Shown here piece after piece: positions 40,859 through 49,092 of a stretch of 64,000 nucleotides of DNA. Below the pieces are notes generated by a model. That model did no database searches, was not told the DNA's origin, and saw only the letters and a list, made by a program, of their open reading frames with translations. The stretch is from Streptomyces sp. CG4 (GTDB lineage Bacteria; Actinomycetota; Actinomycetes; Streptomycetales; Streptomycetaceae), in contig NZ_CP163525.1 in assembly GCF_041080655.1 (NCBI RefSeq), positions 6,696,001 through 6,760,000 of the forward strand. Direction: 5' to 3'. Positions within the stretch are counted from its first letter, which is position 1. Each line of letters opens with the position of its first letter. Position numbers and translations under genes: made by a program.

Positions 40859-42310
40859 ATGACCGGGCTCGTGGAACACGGACAGCTGTTCATCGGCGGG
40901 GAGTTGACCGATCCCCTGGGCAAGGACGTCATCGAGGTGATCTCTCCGCACACCGAGGAGGTCGTCGGCCGGGTGCCGCACGCCGCCCGGCAGGACGTGG
41001 ACCGGGCCGTGGCCGTCGCGCGCCGCGCCTTCGACGAGGGGCCGTGGCCGCGGGCGAGCCTGGAGGAGCGGATCGAGGTCGTCACCCGGATCAAGGACGG
41101 CATCGCCGCACGGCACGAGGAGATCGCCCGGCTGATCTCGTCGCAGAACGGCTCCCCGTACTCCTGGAGCGTCCTCGCCCAGGCGCTCGGCGCGATGATG
41201 GTGTGGGACGCGGCGATCAGGGTCGCCCGGGACTTCACGCACGAGGAGCGCCGGGACGGCGTCCTCGGTCCGATCCTCGTCCGGCGGGAGCCGGTCGGGG
41301 TGGCCGCGGCCGTCGTCCCGTGGAACGTCCCGCAGTTCGTCGCCGCCGCCAAGCTCGCGCCCGCGCTGCTGACCGGCTGCACGGTCGTACTGAAGCCATC
41401 CCCGGAGTCCCCCCTGGACGCGTATCTCCTCGGGGAGATCGCGCGCGAGGCCGGCCTGCCGGAGGGGGTGCTCTCCATCCTCCCCGCCGACCGCGAGGTC
41501 AGCGAATACCTGGTCGGGCACCCCGGCATCGACAAGGTCTCCTTCACCGGCTCGGTGGCCGCGGGGAAGAGGGTGATGGAGGTGGCCGCCCGCAACCTCA
41601 CCCGGGTCACCCTGGAGCTGGGCGGCAAGTCCGCGGCGGTCGTCCTGCCGGACGCGGACGTGCAGACGGCGGTGGCCGGCATCGTCCCGGCGGCCTGGAT
41701 GAACAACGGGCAGGCATGCGTCGCCCAGACCCGCATCCTCGTCCCGCGCGCCCGCTACGACGAGTTCGCCGACGCCTTCGCGCAGGCCGCGAGCGCGCTG
41801 CGGGTCGGCGACCCGCTGGACCCGGCGACCCAGGTCGGCCCGCTGGTCGCCCACCGCCAGCAGCAGCGCAACCTCGACTACATCCGGATCGGCCAGGAGG
41901 AGGGCGCCAAGCTCCTCACCGGCGGCGGCCGTCCGGCGGGCCTGGAGCACGGCTGGTACGTCGAACCGACCCTCTTCGGCGACGTCGACAACGCCATGCG
42001 CATCGCCCGCGAGGAGATCTTCGGCCCGGTCATCTGCCTCCTCCCCTACGGAGACGAGCCCGAGGCGGTGAAGATCGCCAACGACTCCGACTACGGCCTG
42101 TCCGGCAGCGTGTGGACGGCCGACGTCGAGCACGGCATCGAGATCGCCCGGCAGGTCCGCACCGGCACCTACTCGGTCAACACCTTCAGCCTGGACATGC
42201 TCGGCCCGTTCGGCGGCTACAAGAACTCCGGCCTGGGGCGGGAGTTCGGCCCGGAGGGGTACGGGGAGTTCCTGGAGCACAAGATGATCCATCTGCCGGC
42301 GGGGGCGTGA
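40859..42310 (+). CDS. NAD(P)-dependent aldehyde dehydrogenase
   Basis: 483 residues. The ATG at 40859 has GGGAGG upstream. Catalytic Glu253 in VTLELGGKSA and Cys287 in MNNGQACVAQTR are present, with the Rossmann segment VSFTGSVAAGKRV and the AAVVPWNVPQF loop. Substrate is not fixed by sequence. It shares a promoter palindrome with an MBL hydrolase and is followed 2 bp later by a P450-type ferredoxin. In a steroid side-chain setting it could oxidise the aldehyde made by a CYP125-like P450; that is inference. Confidence 0.9.
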   Translation: MTGLVEHGQLFIGGELTDPLGKDVIEVISPHTEEVVGRVPHAARQDVDRAVAVARRAFDEGPWPRASLEERIEVVTRIKDGIAARHEEIARLISSQNGSPYSWSVLAQALGAMMVWDAAIRVARDFTHEERRDGVLGPILVRREPVGVAAAVVPWNVPQFVAAAKLAPALLTGCTVVLKPSPESPLDAYLLGEIAREAGLPEGVLSILPADREVSEYLVGHPGIDKVSFTGSVAAGKRVMEVAARNLTRVTLELGGKSAAVVLPDADVQTAVAGIVPAAWMNNGQACVAQTRILVPRARYDEFADAFAQAASALRVGDPLDPATQVGPLVAHRQQQRNLDYIRIGQEEGAKLLTGGGRPAGLEHGWYVEPTLFGDVDNAMRIAREEIFGPVICLLPYGDEPEAVKIANDSDYGLSGSVWTADVEHGIEIARQVRTGTYSVNTFSLDMLGPFGGYKNSGLGREFGPEGYGEFLEHKMIHLPAGA

Positions 42311-42312
42311 CC

Positions 42313-42546
42313 ATGGGCGACCGCTGGCACGTCGAGGTCGACCGTTCGGTGTGCATCGGCTCGGCCCAGTGCCTCCACCACGCCCCGGACCACTTCCGCC
42401 TCGACTCCGCCCGCCAGTCGCACCCGACGGCCTCCGACACCGACGCCGCCGAACCCGTCCTGGCGGCGGCCGAGAGCTGCCCGGTGGAGGCGATCCTGAT
42501 CACGCTGGTGGGGAGCGGGGAGGCGGTGTTCCCGCCGGAGGAGTAG
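42313..42546 (+). CDS. [3Fe-4S] ferredoxin of the P450-partner type
   Basis: 77 residues, ATG at 42313, 2 bp after the dehydrogenase stop. Cluster ligands are CIGSAQC (C-x5-C) and a distant ESCPVEAI (CP), the three-cysteine arrangement of Streptomyces P450 ferredoxins. A divergent residue between them prevents a fourth ligand. It probably delivers electrons to a cytochrome P450; the nearest P450 in the window is the CYP125-like protein at 30315-31550, which has no ferredoxin of its own. Confidence 0.9.
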   Translation: MGDRWHVEVDRSVCIGSAQCLHHAPDHFRLDSARQSHPTASDTDAAEPVLAAAESCPVEAILITLVGSGEAVFPPEE

Positions 42547-42557
42547 CCGCCGGCGCG

Positions 42558-42859
42558 TCACGGTGACGCCGCCTCCGGTCCCCGCCAGGCCCGGCCGCCT
42601 CCGGTCCCCGCCAGGCCCGCTCCACCTCCTCGAACCACTCGCCGTACGCGCCCGGCGGCAGCGCTGCGCGCAGATGGGGAAGGTCGGAGGGGCGGAGCAG
42701 GCCGAAGGCGGTGGCGGGGAGGGCGGCGAGGATCTCCGGCGCATGGGTGGCCGGCCAGTCCTCCAGGCTCAGTTCCGCGGCGAGGCGGAGGAGGCCTATG
42801 AGGGCGGAGGGGCGGGTGGCGGCGGTGAGCGGAGGTGATCGGACGTGCGTGCCGGTCCG
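42558..42859 (-). pseudogene. Start-less coding remnant with a frameshifting 26-bp tandem duplication
   Basis: Just downstream of kstR on the same strand, a frame with strong GC3 coding bias reads ALIGLLRLAAELSLEDWPAT, HAPEILAALPATAFGLL, RPSDLPHLRAALPPGAYG and EWFEEVERAWRGPEAA. No ATG, GTG or TTG precedes it after the kstR stop at 42860; the frame is the same as kstR's across that stop. A perfect 26-bp duplication (42568-42593, 42594-42619) shifts the frame near the end. With one copy removed the protein would end PEAASP at a TGA (42558). I do not recognise the family. I read this as a decayed gene that lost its 5-prime part and whose 3-prime end was then altered. Confidence 0.55.
42568..42619. 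repeat. Perfect 26-bp tandem duplication
   Basis: The unit beginning GCCGCCTCCGGTCCCCGCCA occurs twice head to tail without mismatch (42568-42593 and 42594-42619). As 26 is not a multiple of 3, it shifts any frame through it. Confidence 0.9.
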
Positions 42860-43507
42860 TCAGGCCGATCGGGTGTCGCCCGGCTCCGTCAGATCGATCA
42901 ACCGGCACACCGTCTCGATGTCGATCTTCACCTGGGCGATGGAGGCGCGGCCGGAGAGCCAGGTGATCAGGGCCGAGTGCCAGGTGTGCTCGATGACGCG
43001 GACCGCCGAGAGCTGCTCGGGGGTCGGGTGCTCCAGGCCCATCGCGTCCAGGATGATCAGGGTCGTCTGGCGGGAGACCTGGTCGACCTCCGGCGAGACG
43101 CTGCGGTCGGCGAAGGTCAGGGCGCGGACCATCGCGTCGGCCAGATGGGGTTCGCGCTGCAACGCGCGGAACGCTCGCATCAGGGTCTCCGCCACCCGCT
43201 CGGCCGCCGTCTCGCCCGCCGGGGGCTTCTTGCGCAGCGTGCCGTGCATGTGCTCCAGCTGGTCCAGCATCGTCGCCACCAGCAGGTGGATCTTGGAGGG
43301 GAAGTAGCGGTACAGGGTGCCCAGGGCCACCTGGGAGGACTCCGCCACCTCGCGCATCTGTACGGCGTCGAAACCGCCCCGGCTGGCCAGCTGGGCGCTC
43401 GCGTGCAGGATCCGGCGGCGGCGAGCCTCCTGGCGCTCGGTGAGCGGAGACGAGGCAGACGGCGAGGGCCGGGACGTTCTGGCTTCCACCTTGGATTCCG
43501 CAGGCAT
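42860..43507 (-). CDS. kstR: KstR-like TetR-family repressor of steroid catabolism
   Basis: 215 residues from the ATG at 43507. The N-terminal HTH block reads RRILHASAQLASRGGFDAVQ, MREVAESSQVALGTLYRYFP and SKIHLLVATM, closely resembling mycobacterial KstR (GG(Y/F)(E/D)AVQMR, V-A-x-G-T-L-Y-R-Y-F-P-S-K-x-H-L-L-V). The C-terminal ligand domain keeps MVRALTFADRSVSPEVDQV. KstR represses cholesterol catabolic genes through TNNAACNNGTTNNA and is released by steroid-CoA thioesters. A perfect match to that sequence lies 153 bp upstream (43660-43673), and further boxes precede steroid-type genes across the window. The basic, Ser-rich N-terminal 20 residues are extra. Confidence 0.85.
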   Translation of the reverse strand: MPAESKVEARTSRPSPSASSPLTERQEARRRRILHASAQLASRGGFDAVQMREVAESSQVALGTLYRYFPSKIHLLVATMLDQLEHMHGTLRKKPPAGETAAERVAETLMRAFRALQREPHLADAMVRALTFADRSVSPEVDQVSRQTTLIILDAMGLEHPTPEQLSAVRVIEHTWHSALITWLSGRASIAQVKIDIETVCRLIDLTEPGDTRSA

Positions 43508-43659
43508 GGGTCCCGTTCCGTGACAGTCGGTGAAGGCGTCTGTGGGGCACGTGATCAGACAGCATGACAGGACGGCGCGTCGTGGCGCGAATCACCTGAT
43601 CCACTGCTCACAGCGCCCCTACCTGCCGGTAGATTCAGAGCCTCTTGAACGATCAAGTC

Positions 43660-43673
43660 TGAAACTTGTTCTA
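43660..43673. promoter_or_regulatory. KstR operator between kstR and the glycosyltransferase operon
   Basis: TGAAACTTGTTCTA matches TNNAACNNGTTNNA at every fixed position. It lies 153 bp before kstR and 55 bp before the plus-strand glycosyltransferase start, so it could serve autoregulation, the operon, or both. Confidence 0.75.
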
Positions 43674-43727
43674 GATTAGCGTCCCGTCGTAGTCTCGCGG
43701 GACAGTGCAGGCAGAAGGGGGCACGGA

Positions 43728-45149
43728 GTGACCGCTGAGGCCCGGGAGGCGGGTGCCCAGGAGGACCCCGCCGCCGACGGCGAGCGACCGCTCGACATCG
43801 CGCTCCTCACCTATAAAGGGAACCCGTTCTGCGGCGGCCAGGGCGTCTATGTCCGGCATCTGTCGCGTGAGCTGGCCCGGCTCGGGCACCGGGTCGAGGT
43901 CATCGGCTCGCAGCCGTACCCCGTCCTCGACGAGGGCTACCCCGGGCTCACCCTCACCGAGCTGCCCAGCCTCGACCTCTACCGCCAGCCCGATCCCTTC
44001 CGCACCCCCGGGCGGGGCGAGTACCGGGACTGGATCGACGCTCTCGAAGTAGCGACGATGTGGACCGGTGGCTTCCCCGAGCCCCTGACGTTCTCGCTCC
44101 GCGCCCGCCGGCAGCTGCGCGCCCGGCGCGGCCGGTTCGACGTCGTGCACGACAACCAGACCCTGGGATATGGCCTGTTGGGGGACATCGGTGCCCCGCT
44201 CGTGACCACCATCCACCACCCCATCACTGTCGACCGGCAGTTGGAGCTGGACGCGGCCGAGGGCTGGCAGCGCCGCTATTCGGTGCGCCGCTGGTACGCC
44301 TTCACTCGGATGCAGAAGCGTGTCGCGCGCCGGCTGCCCTCGGTCCTCACCGTCTCCGGCAGCTCCCGGCAGGAGATCGTGGACCATCTCGGCGTCCACG
44401 ACGACCGCGTCCATGTGGTCCACATCGGCGCCGACACCGATCTGTTCGCGCCGAATCCGGCCGTGCCCGAGGTGCCCGGCCGGATCGTCACCACCTCCAG
44501 CGCCGATGTGCCGCTGAAGGGACTGGTGTTCCTGGTGGAGGCACTGGCCAAGGTGCGCACCGAGCACCCGGCCGCCCATCTCGTCGTCGTCGGCAAGCGC
44601 CCCGAGGAGGGACCGGTCGCGGCGGCCGTCGAGCGCTACGGCCTCCACGGCGCCGTCGAGTTCGTCAAGGGCATCTCCGACGCCGAGCTGGTCGACCTGA
44701 TCCGCTCGGCCGAGGTCGCCTGCGTGCCCTCGCTGTACGAGGGCTTCTCGCTGCCCGCCGCCGAGGCCATGGCCACCGGCACCCCGCTGCTCGCCACGAC
44801 CGGCGGCGCCATCCCCGAGGTCGCCGGCCGTGACGGCGAGACCTGCCTGGCCGTACCGCCCGGCGACGCGGGCGCGCTGGCCGCCGGGCTCGGCCGGCTG
44901 CTCGGGGACCGCGAGCTGCGCAGACGGCTCGGCACGGCGGGCCGGGAGCGGGTGCTACGGCGCTTCACCTGGGCCCGCGCAGCCGAGGGCACCGTGGCCC
45001 ACTACCGTGCGGCCATCGCCCGCGAGAGCCGTTCGGCGGGCCCCCGCGAGGCCCGCTCCGCGACTCCCACCGCGCCTCGGATACCCGGCCGCTCCGCGGC
45101 CCCAGCAAGTGTTGCAGGCGTCTCTTCCGAAAGCAGGGCCACGTGCTGA
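43728..45149 (+). CDS. GT4-family glycosyltransferase
   Basis: 473 residues. The GTG at 43728 has AAGGGGGC upstream. The GT-B fold shows in LTYKGNPFCGGQGVYVRHLS (N-terminal Gly-rich loop), HIGADTDLFAPN, and the nucleotide-sugar-binding EX7E segment SLYEGFSLPAAEAMATGTPL plus VAGRDGETCLAVPPGD. It likely transfers a sugar to a lipid or small acceptor in the cytoplasm. First gene of a three-gene overlapping operon with a methyltransferase and a toroid protein. The C-terminal 50 residues are Ser/Arg/Ala-rich and poorly conserved. Confidence 0.9.
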   Translation: MTAEAREAGAQEDPAADGERPLDIALLTYKGNPFCGGQGVYVRHLSRELARLGHRVEVIGSQPYPVLDEGYPGLTLTELPSLDLYRQPDPFRTPGRGEYRDWIDALEVATMWTGGFPEPLTFSLRARRQLRARRGRFDVVHDNQTLGYGLLGDIGAPLVTTIHHPITVDRQLELDAAEGWQRRYSVRRWYAFTRMQKRVARRLPSVLTVSGSSRQEIVDHLGVHDDRVHVVHIGADTDLFAPNPAVPEVPGRIVTTSSADVPLKGLVFLVEALAKVRTEHPAAHLVVVGKRPEEGPVAAAVERYGLHGAVEFVKGISDAELVDLIRSAEVACVPSLYEGFSLPAAEAMATGTPLLATTGGAIPEVAGRDGETCLAVPPGDAGALAAGLGRLLGDRELRRRLGTAGRERVLRRFTWARAAEGTVAHYRAAIARESRSAGPREARSATPTAPRIPGRSAAPASVAGVSSESRATC

Positions 45150-45901
45150 CCGTCGACTTCTCCCGGTTCCCGCTCGCCCCCGGCGACCGAGTCCTGGACC
45201 TCGGCTGCGGGGCCGGCCGGCACGCCTTCGAGTGCTACCGGCGCGGCGCCCAGGTCGTGGCCCTGGACCAGAACGGCGAGGAGATCCGCGAGGTCGCCAA
45301 GTGGTTCGCGGCGATGAAGGAGGCCGGGGAGGCACCGGAGGGCGCCACCGCCACCGCCATGGAGGGCGACGCACTGGCCCTGCCCTTCCCGGACGAGTCC
45401 TTCGACGTCGTCATCATCTCCGAGGTGATGGAGCACATCCCCGACGACAAGGGCGTCCTGGCGGAGATGGTGCGGGTGCTCAAGCCCGGCGGGCGTATCG
45501 CGATCACCGTGCCGCGCTACGGCCCCGAGAAGGTCTGCTGGTCGCTGTCCGACGCCTACCACGAGGTCGAGGGCGGTCACATCCGCATCTACAAGGCCGA
45601 CGAGCTCGTGGCGAAGGTCCGCGAGGCGGGCCTGAAGCCGTACGGCAGCCATCACGCGCACGCGCTGCACTCGCCGTACTGGTGGCTGAAGTGCGCGTTC
45701 GGCGTCGACAACGACAAGGCGCTGCCGGTGCGGGCGTACCACAAGCTGCTGGTCTGGGACATCATGAAGAAGCCGCTCGCCACCCGGGTCGCCGAGCAGG
45801 CGCTGAACCCGCTGATCGGCAAGAGCTTCGTGGTGTACGCGACCAAGCCGCACCTCCCACGGCTCGCGGAGACCGAGACCTCCGGGGCGGCCGCCAAGTG
45901 A
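45143..45901 (+). CDS. Class I SAM-dependent methyltransferase
   Basis: 252 residues from the GTG at 45143, overlapping the glycosyltransferase end by 7 bp. SAM motif I is VLDLGCGAGRHAFECYRRG, then VVALDQNGEEI, DALALPFPDESFDVVIISEV (motif II) and VLKPGGRIAITVPRYG (motif III). The C-terminal part (ALHSPYWWLKCAFGVDNDKALPV) resembles UbiE-like methyltransferases acting on lipid or glycolipid substrates. Translational coupling on both sides implies that it modifies the same product as its partners. Confidence 0.9.
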   Translation: MLTVDFSRFPLAPGDRVLDLGCGAGRHAFECYRRGAQVVALDQNGEEIREVAKWFAAMKEAGEAPEGATATAMEGDALALPFPDESFDVVIISEVMEHIPDDKGVLAEMVRVLKPGGRIAITVPRYGPEKVCWSLSDAYHEVEGGHIRIYKADELVAKVREAGLKPYGSHHAHALHSPYWWLKCAFGVDNDKALPVRAYHKLLVWDIMKKPLATRVAEQALNPLIGKSFVVYATKPHLPRLAETETSGAAAK

Positions 45902-46968
45902 CCACCCCCCGGACAGAACACCTCGTGCTGCCCGGGGTCCTCACCGCCGAGCAGGCTGCCGCGACCGTCCACGGCATCCTCGCCGTGCAGCGGGAGGACG
46001 GTGCGATCCCGTGGTTCCGCGGGCACCACCTGGACCCGTGGGACCACACCGAGGCCGCGATGGCCCTGGACGCGGCCGGCGAGCACGCGGCCGCCGAGCG
46101 GGCGTACACCTGGCTCGCCCGGCACCAGAACGCGGACGGCTCCTGGTACGCCGCCTACGCCGACGGCGCCCACGACGACGTCACCGACCGCGCCCGCGAG
46201 TCCAACTTCGTCGCCTACATAGCCGTGGGCGTGTGGCACCACTACCTGTCCACCGGCGACGACACCTTTCTGGACCGTATGTGGCCGACCGTCTACGCGG
46301 CCATGGAATGGGTGCTCGGGCTCCAGCAGCCCGGCGGCCAGATCGGCTGGCGCCGCGACGACGACGGCACGCCCACCGCGGACGCCCTGCTCACCGGCAG
46401 CTCCTCGATCCACCACGCGCTGCGCTGTGCGCTCGCCATCGCCGAGCAGCGCGAAGAGCCGCAGCCGGACTGGGAGTTGGCCGCGGGGGCGCTGCGCCAC
46501 GCGATCCGCCGGCACCGGGAGCGCTTCCTGGACAAGGACCGCTACTCGATGGACTGGTACTACCCGGTCCTCGGCGGCGCGCTGACCGGCGCGGAGGCCA
46601 AGGCCCGCATCGAGGAGTCCTGGGACCGGTTCGTCGTGCCCGGCGTCGGCGTGCGCTGCGTGATCCCGAACCCCTGGGTCACCGGCGGCGAGTCCAGCGA
46701 ACTCGCCCTGGCCCTGTGGGCGGTCGGCGAGTCCGACCGGGCCCTGGACATCCTCCAGTCCATCCAGCACCTGCGCGACCCGGACAGCGGCCTGTACTGG
46801 ACGGGCTACGTCTTCGAGGACGACGCGATCTGGCCCCGGGAACTCACCACCTGGACGGCCGGCTCCCTCCTCCTCGCGGTAGCGGCCCTGGGCGGCCACG
46901 AGGCGACGTGCGCGGTCTTCGGAGGCGACCAGCTGCCCGGGGGCCTGGACCCGGACTGCTGCGACTGA
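45898..46968 (+). CDS. Prenyltransferase-like alpha/alpha-toroid (glycan-associated) protein
   Basis: 356 residues from the GTG at 45898, overlapping the methyltransferase stop (GTGA). Repeated helical hairpins with aromatic/acidic loops are seen: AVQREDGAIPWFRGHHLDPW, TWLARHQNADGSWYAAYADG, WVLGLQQPGGQIGWRRDD and DPDSGLYWTGYVFEDDAIWP. No signal peptide is visible. The fold is that of six-hairpin or prenyltransferase toroids, which include glycoside hydrolases of the glucoamylase type. Operon partners point to a glycosylated, methylated metabolite or lipid; the actual reaction is unknown. Confidence 0.82.
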   Translation: MTTPRTEHLVLPGVLTAEQAAATVHGILAVQREDGAIPWFRGHHLDPWDHTEAAMALDAAGEHAAAERAYTWLARHQNADGSWYAAYADGAHDDVTDRARESNFVAYIAVGVWHHYLSTGDDTFLDRMWPTVYAAMEWVLGLQQPGGQIGWRRDDDGTPTADALLTGSSSIHHALRCALAIAEQREEPQPDWELAAGALRHAIRRHRERFLDKDRYSMDWYYPVLGGALTGAEAKARIEESWDRFVVPGVGVRCVIPNPWVTGGESSELALALWAVGESDRALDILQSIQHLRDPDSGLYWTGYVFEDDAIWPRELTTWTAGSLLLAVAALGGHEATCAVFGGDQLPGGLDPDCCD

Positions 46969-46978
46969 CCCACGGCCT

Positions 46979-47275
46979 TCAGTACCGGTGCATCCGGTTG
47001 GCGATGGCGTGACCCACGAACAGGTAGACGACCGCCGCCAGCCCGTAATCGGCGACCACCCGGGCCCACTCCTGGTCGAACGTGAAGATGCCCTGGGCCC
47101 AGCCCGCCAACCAGGTCGCCGCGTCGTGGACGAACCGGACCGCGCCGTTGGAGCGGTTCGCGTCCAGCAGGAACAGCAGGATCCACAGGCCGATGATCAG
47201 CGCCATGACGTCGGCGACGGCTGCGATGACCCTCCCGGCCGGATTCGCACCGTAGGAGAGATAGCGAGGGCTCAT
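46979..47275 (-). CDS. Small conserved membrane protein, function unknown
   Basis: 98 residues from the ATG at 47275. Two membrane helices are visible: VIAAVADVMALIIGLWILLFLL and VADYGLAAVVYLFVGHAIANRM, separated by NRSNGAVRFVHDAATWLAGWAQGIF. The layout resembles small Streptomyces membrane proteins with no named function. Convergent with the toroid gene (10-bp gap) and divergent from a lipoprotein gene. Confidence 0.75.
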   Translation of the reverse strand: MSPRYLSYGANPAGRVIAAVADVMALIIGLWILLFLLDANRSNGAVRFVHDAATWLAGWAQGIFTFDQEWARVVADYGLAAVVYLFVGHAIANRMHRY

Positions 47276-47406
47276 ACCTGCCGGATTGCCGTGAAACGGA
47301 CGTTGAAACCTGAACGGCGTCGCCCCCGAGTGGCGGACTCGGCCGCCCCGGGTGAGCCTGCCGGAGGAAACAGAACCGCTCGGGGAGGACACGTCCGGAG
47401 GACCCC

Positions 47407-47979
47407 GTGCCCGTAGCCATACGGCGCCTCTTCGTGGCGCTCACGCTCTGTACTGCCCTGCTGGCCGGTGCCACCGCCTGCGGGAGCAGCGAGAACACCA
47501 GTACGAAGGACACCGCGGCGGTCCGGGCCGTCCCCGCCGCCGACACACCCAGCCCGACCACGTCCGCCGAACGGCAGAAGTTCGCCAAGACCCGCTTCGT
47601 GACGAACGCGGGCCTCGCGGCCGGCGCGACCTACCAGTGGATCGTGAAGCCCTGGAAGGCCGGCACGTTCAAGAAGGGCGCCAAGGGCCGCAAGAGCGCC
47701 CTGGTGAAGGCCGGTCTCGCCGGTGCCTTCACCTACAACCGCCTCAAGGCGGCCCAGCGCAACGCCCAGGGCGACCCGGCGCTGTCCAAGGCGCTCGCGC
47801 CGCTCACCGCGGGCATCGACGCCCTGAAGGACCTGCCGGCCAAGCTCCGCACGGGCGACGACAGCGCGGCCAACTCCTTCAACGACATCATCGGCAAGGT
47901 CAAGGACGCGGGCGCGGGTGCCGGCGCCCCGGTCAAGGACCAGGTGCCCTCCGCGTCCCAACTCGCCAAGGGCAGCTAG
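47407..47979 (+). CDS. Lipoprotein of unknown function
   Basis: 190 residues. The GTG at 47407 has GGAGG upstream. The signal peptide ends in LLAGATACGSS with the lipobox Cys at about residue 25. A Thr/Pro linker precedes a helical, Lys/Ala-rich domain (FAKTRFVTNAGLAAGATYQW, NRLKAAQRNAQGDPALSKAL, FNDIIGKVKDAGAGAG). No family is recognised. Its stop codon TAG shares CTAG with the stop of the convergent F420 oxidoreductase. Confidence 0.8.
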   Translation: MPVAIRRLFVALTLCTALLAGATACGSSENTSTKDTAAVRAVPAADTPSPTTSAERQKFAKTRFVTNAGLAAGATYQWIVKPWKAGTFKKGAKGRKSALVKAGLAGAFTYNRLKAAQRNAQGDPALSKALAPLTAGIDALKDLPAKLRTGDDSAANSFNDIIGKVKDAGAGAGAPVKDQVPSASQLAKGS

Positions 47980-48986
47980 GAGTTCAGCTCCGCCAGCACC
48001 CTGAGGGTGTGCGGGTCCGGGGACAGGGCCAGCAGGTCCGTCACCGGACCCGCGCGCCACAACTCAAGCCGCTCGGCGATGCGTTCGCGGGGGCCGACCA
48101 GTGAGATCTCGTCGGCGAAGGCGTCCGGCACGGCCAGCACGGCCTCCTCCCGCCGCCCGGCGAGGAACAGTTCCTGGATGCGCCGGGCCCCGGTCTCGTA
48201 CCCCATGCGCGCCATGAGGTCGGCGTGGAAGTTGCGGGCCGCGTGTCCCATCCCGCCGATGTAGAAGCCGAGCATGGCCTTGACCGGCAGCAGTCCCTCG
48301 GCGATGTCGTCGCAGACCTGCACCCGGGCCATCGGAGCCACCAGGAACCCCTCGGGCAGCGTGCGCACCACGTCCCCGTACACCTCGGGCCGGCTCGGCG
48401 CCCAGTACAGCGGCAGCCAGCCGTCGGCGATGCGGGCGGTCTGCGCCACGTTCTTCGGCCCCTCGGCGCCGAGCAGCACGGGCAGATCGGCCCGCAGCGG
48501 ATGCGTGATCGGCTTCAGCGGCCTGCCGAGCCCCGTGCCGTCCGCGCCCCGGTACGGCACCGGATGGAACCGCCCCTCGCAGGCCACCGGCGCCTCGCGC
48601 CGCAGCACCTGCCGTACGACGTCCACGTACTCCCGGGTCGCGGTCAGCGGCGACTTCGGGAACGGGCGGCCGTACCAGCCCTCCACCACCTGCGGTCCGG
48701 ACAGCCCGAGGCCAAGCAGCATCCGCCCGCCCGAGAGATGGTCCAGGGTGAGCGCGTGCATCGCGGTGGCGGTCGGCGAGCGGGCGGCCATCTGGGCAAC
48801 GGCCGTGCCCAGCCTGATCGTCGACGTCTGCGCCGCGATCCAGGTCAGCGGGGTGAAGGCGTCCGAGCCCCAGGACTCGGCGGTCCACACCGAGTGGTAG
48901 CCGAGCCGCTCCGCTTCCTGCGCGAGCGGCACATGACCGGCGTCGGGACCGCGCCCCCAGTAGCCGAGTGCCAGACCGAGCCGCAT
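47976..48986 (-). CDS. LLM-class F420-dependent oxidoreductase (Rv3520c-like)
   Basis: 336 residues from the ATG at 48986, giving MRLGLALGYWGRGPDAGHVP. TIM-barrel luciferase-like features include SVWTAESWGSDAFTPLTWIAA, LGLGLSGPQVVEGWYGRPF and KNVAQTARIADGWLPLYW. The SGPQV(I/V)EG and LAGRREEAVLAVPD blocks match the F420 subfamily typified by mycobacterial Rv3520c, which lies in the cholesterol-catabolic region of that genome. The substrate is unknown. Terminates on the same CTAG tetranucleotide as the convergent lipoprotein gene; there is no spacer for a terminator. Confidence 0.85.
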   Translation of the reverse strand: MRLGLALGYWGRGPDAGHVPLAQEAERLGYHSVWTAESWGSDAFTPLTWIAAQTSTIRLGTAVAQMAARSPTATAMHALTLDHLSGGRMLLGLGLSGPQVVEGWYGRPFPKSPLTATREYVDVVRQVLRREAPVACEGRFHPVPYRGADGTGLGRPLKPITHPLRADLPVLLGAEGPKNVAQTARIADGWLPLYWAPSRPEVYGDVVRTLPEGFLVAPMARVQVCDDIAEGLLPVKAMLGFYIGGMGHAARNFHADLMARMGYETGARRIQELFLAGRREEAVLAVPDAFADEISLVGPRERIAERLELWRAGPVTDLLALSPDPHTLRVLAELNS

Positions 48987-49041
48987 GCGCCTGCCTCCTG
49001 ACGGTCCGTCAGTTCTCCAGCCGGGAGCCGACTGTACGACA

Positions 49042-49073
49042 ACGGCCCCCCGCCCGGAAGGGCGAGGGGCCGT
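49042..49073. terminator. Terminator between DUF-type membrane protein and F420 gene
   Basis: ACGGCCCC-C-CGCCC pairs with GGGCG-A-GGGGCCGT around a GGAA-type loop. It follows the stop of the gene at 49093 on the minus strand by about 20 bp. Confidence 0.75.
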
Positions 49074-49092
49074 GTGCGGCGCTGTGCGGGAC

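Noticed and set aside
40805..42292. Minus-strand open frame opposite the aldehyde dehydrogenase
   Set aside because: Antisense shadow with no domain signature; the plus-strand catalytic residues are intact.
42558..43604. Long minus-strand frame overlapping kstR and the remnant
   Set aside because: Within kstR it is an out-of-frame, Pro/Arg-rich shadow. Only its last few codons coincide with the natural end of the decayed gene.
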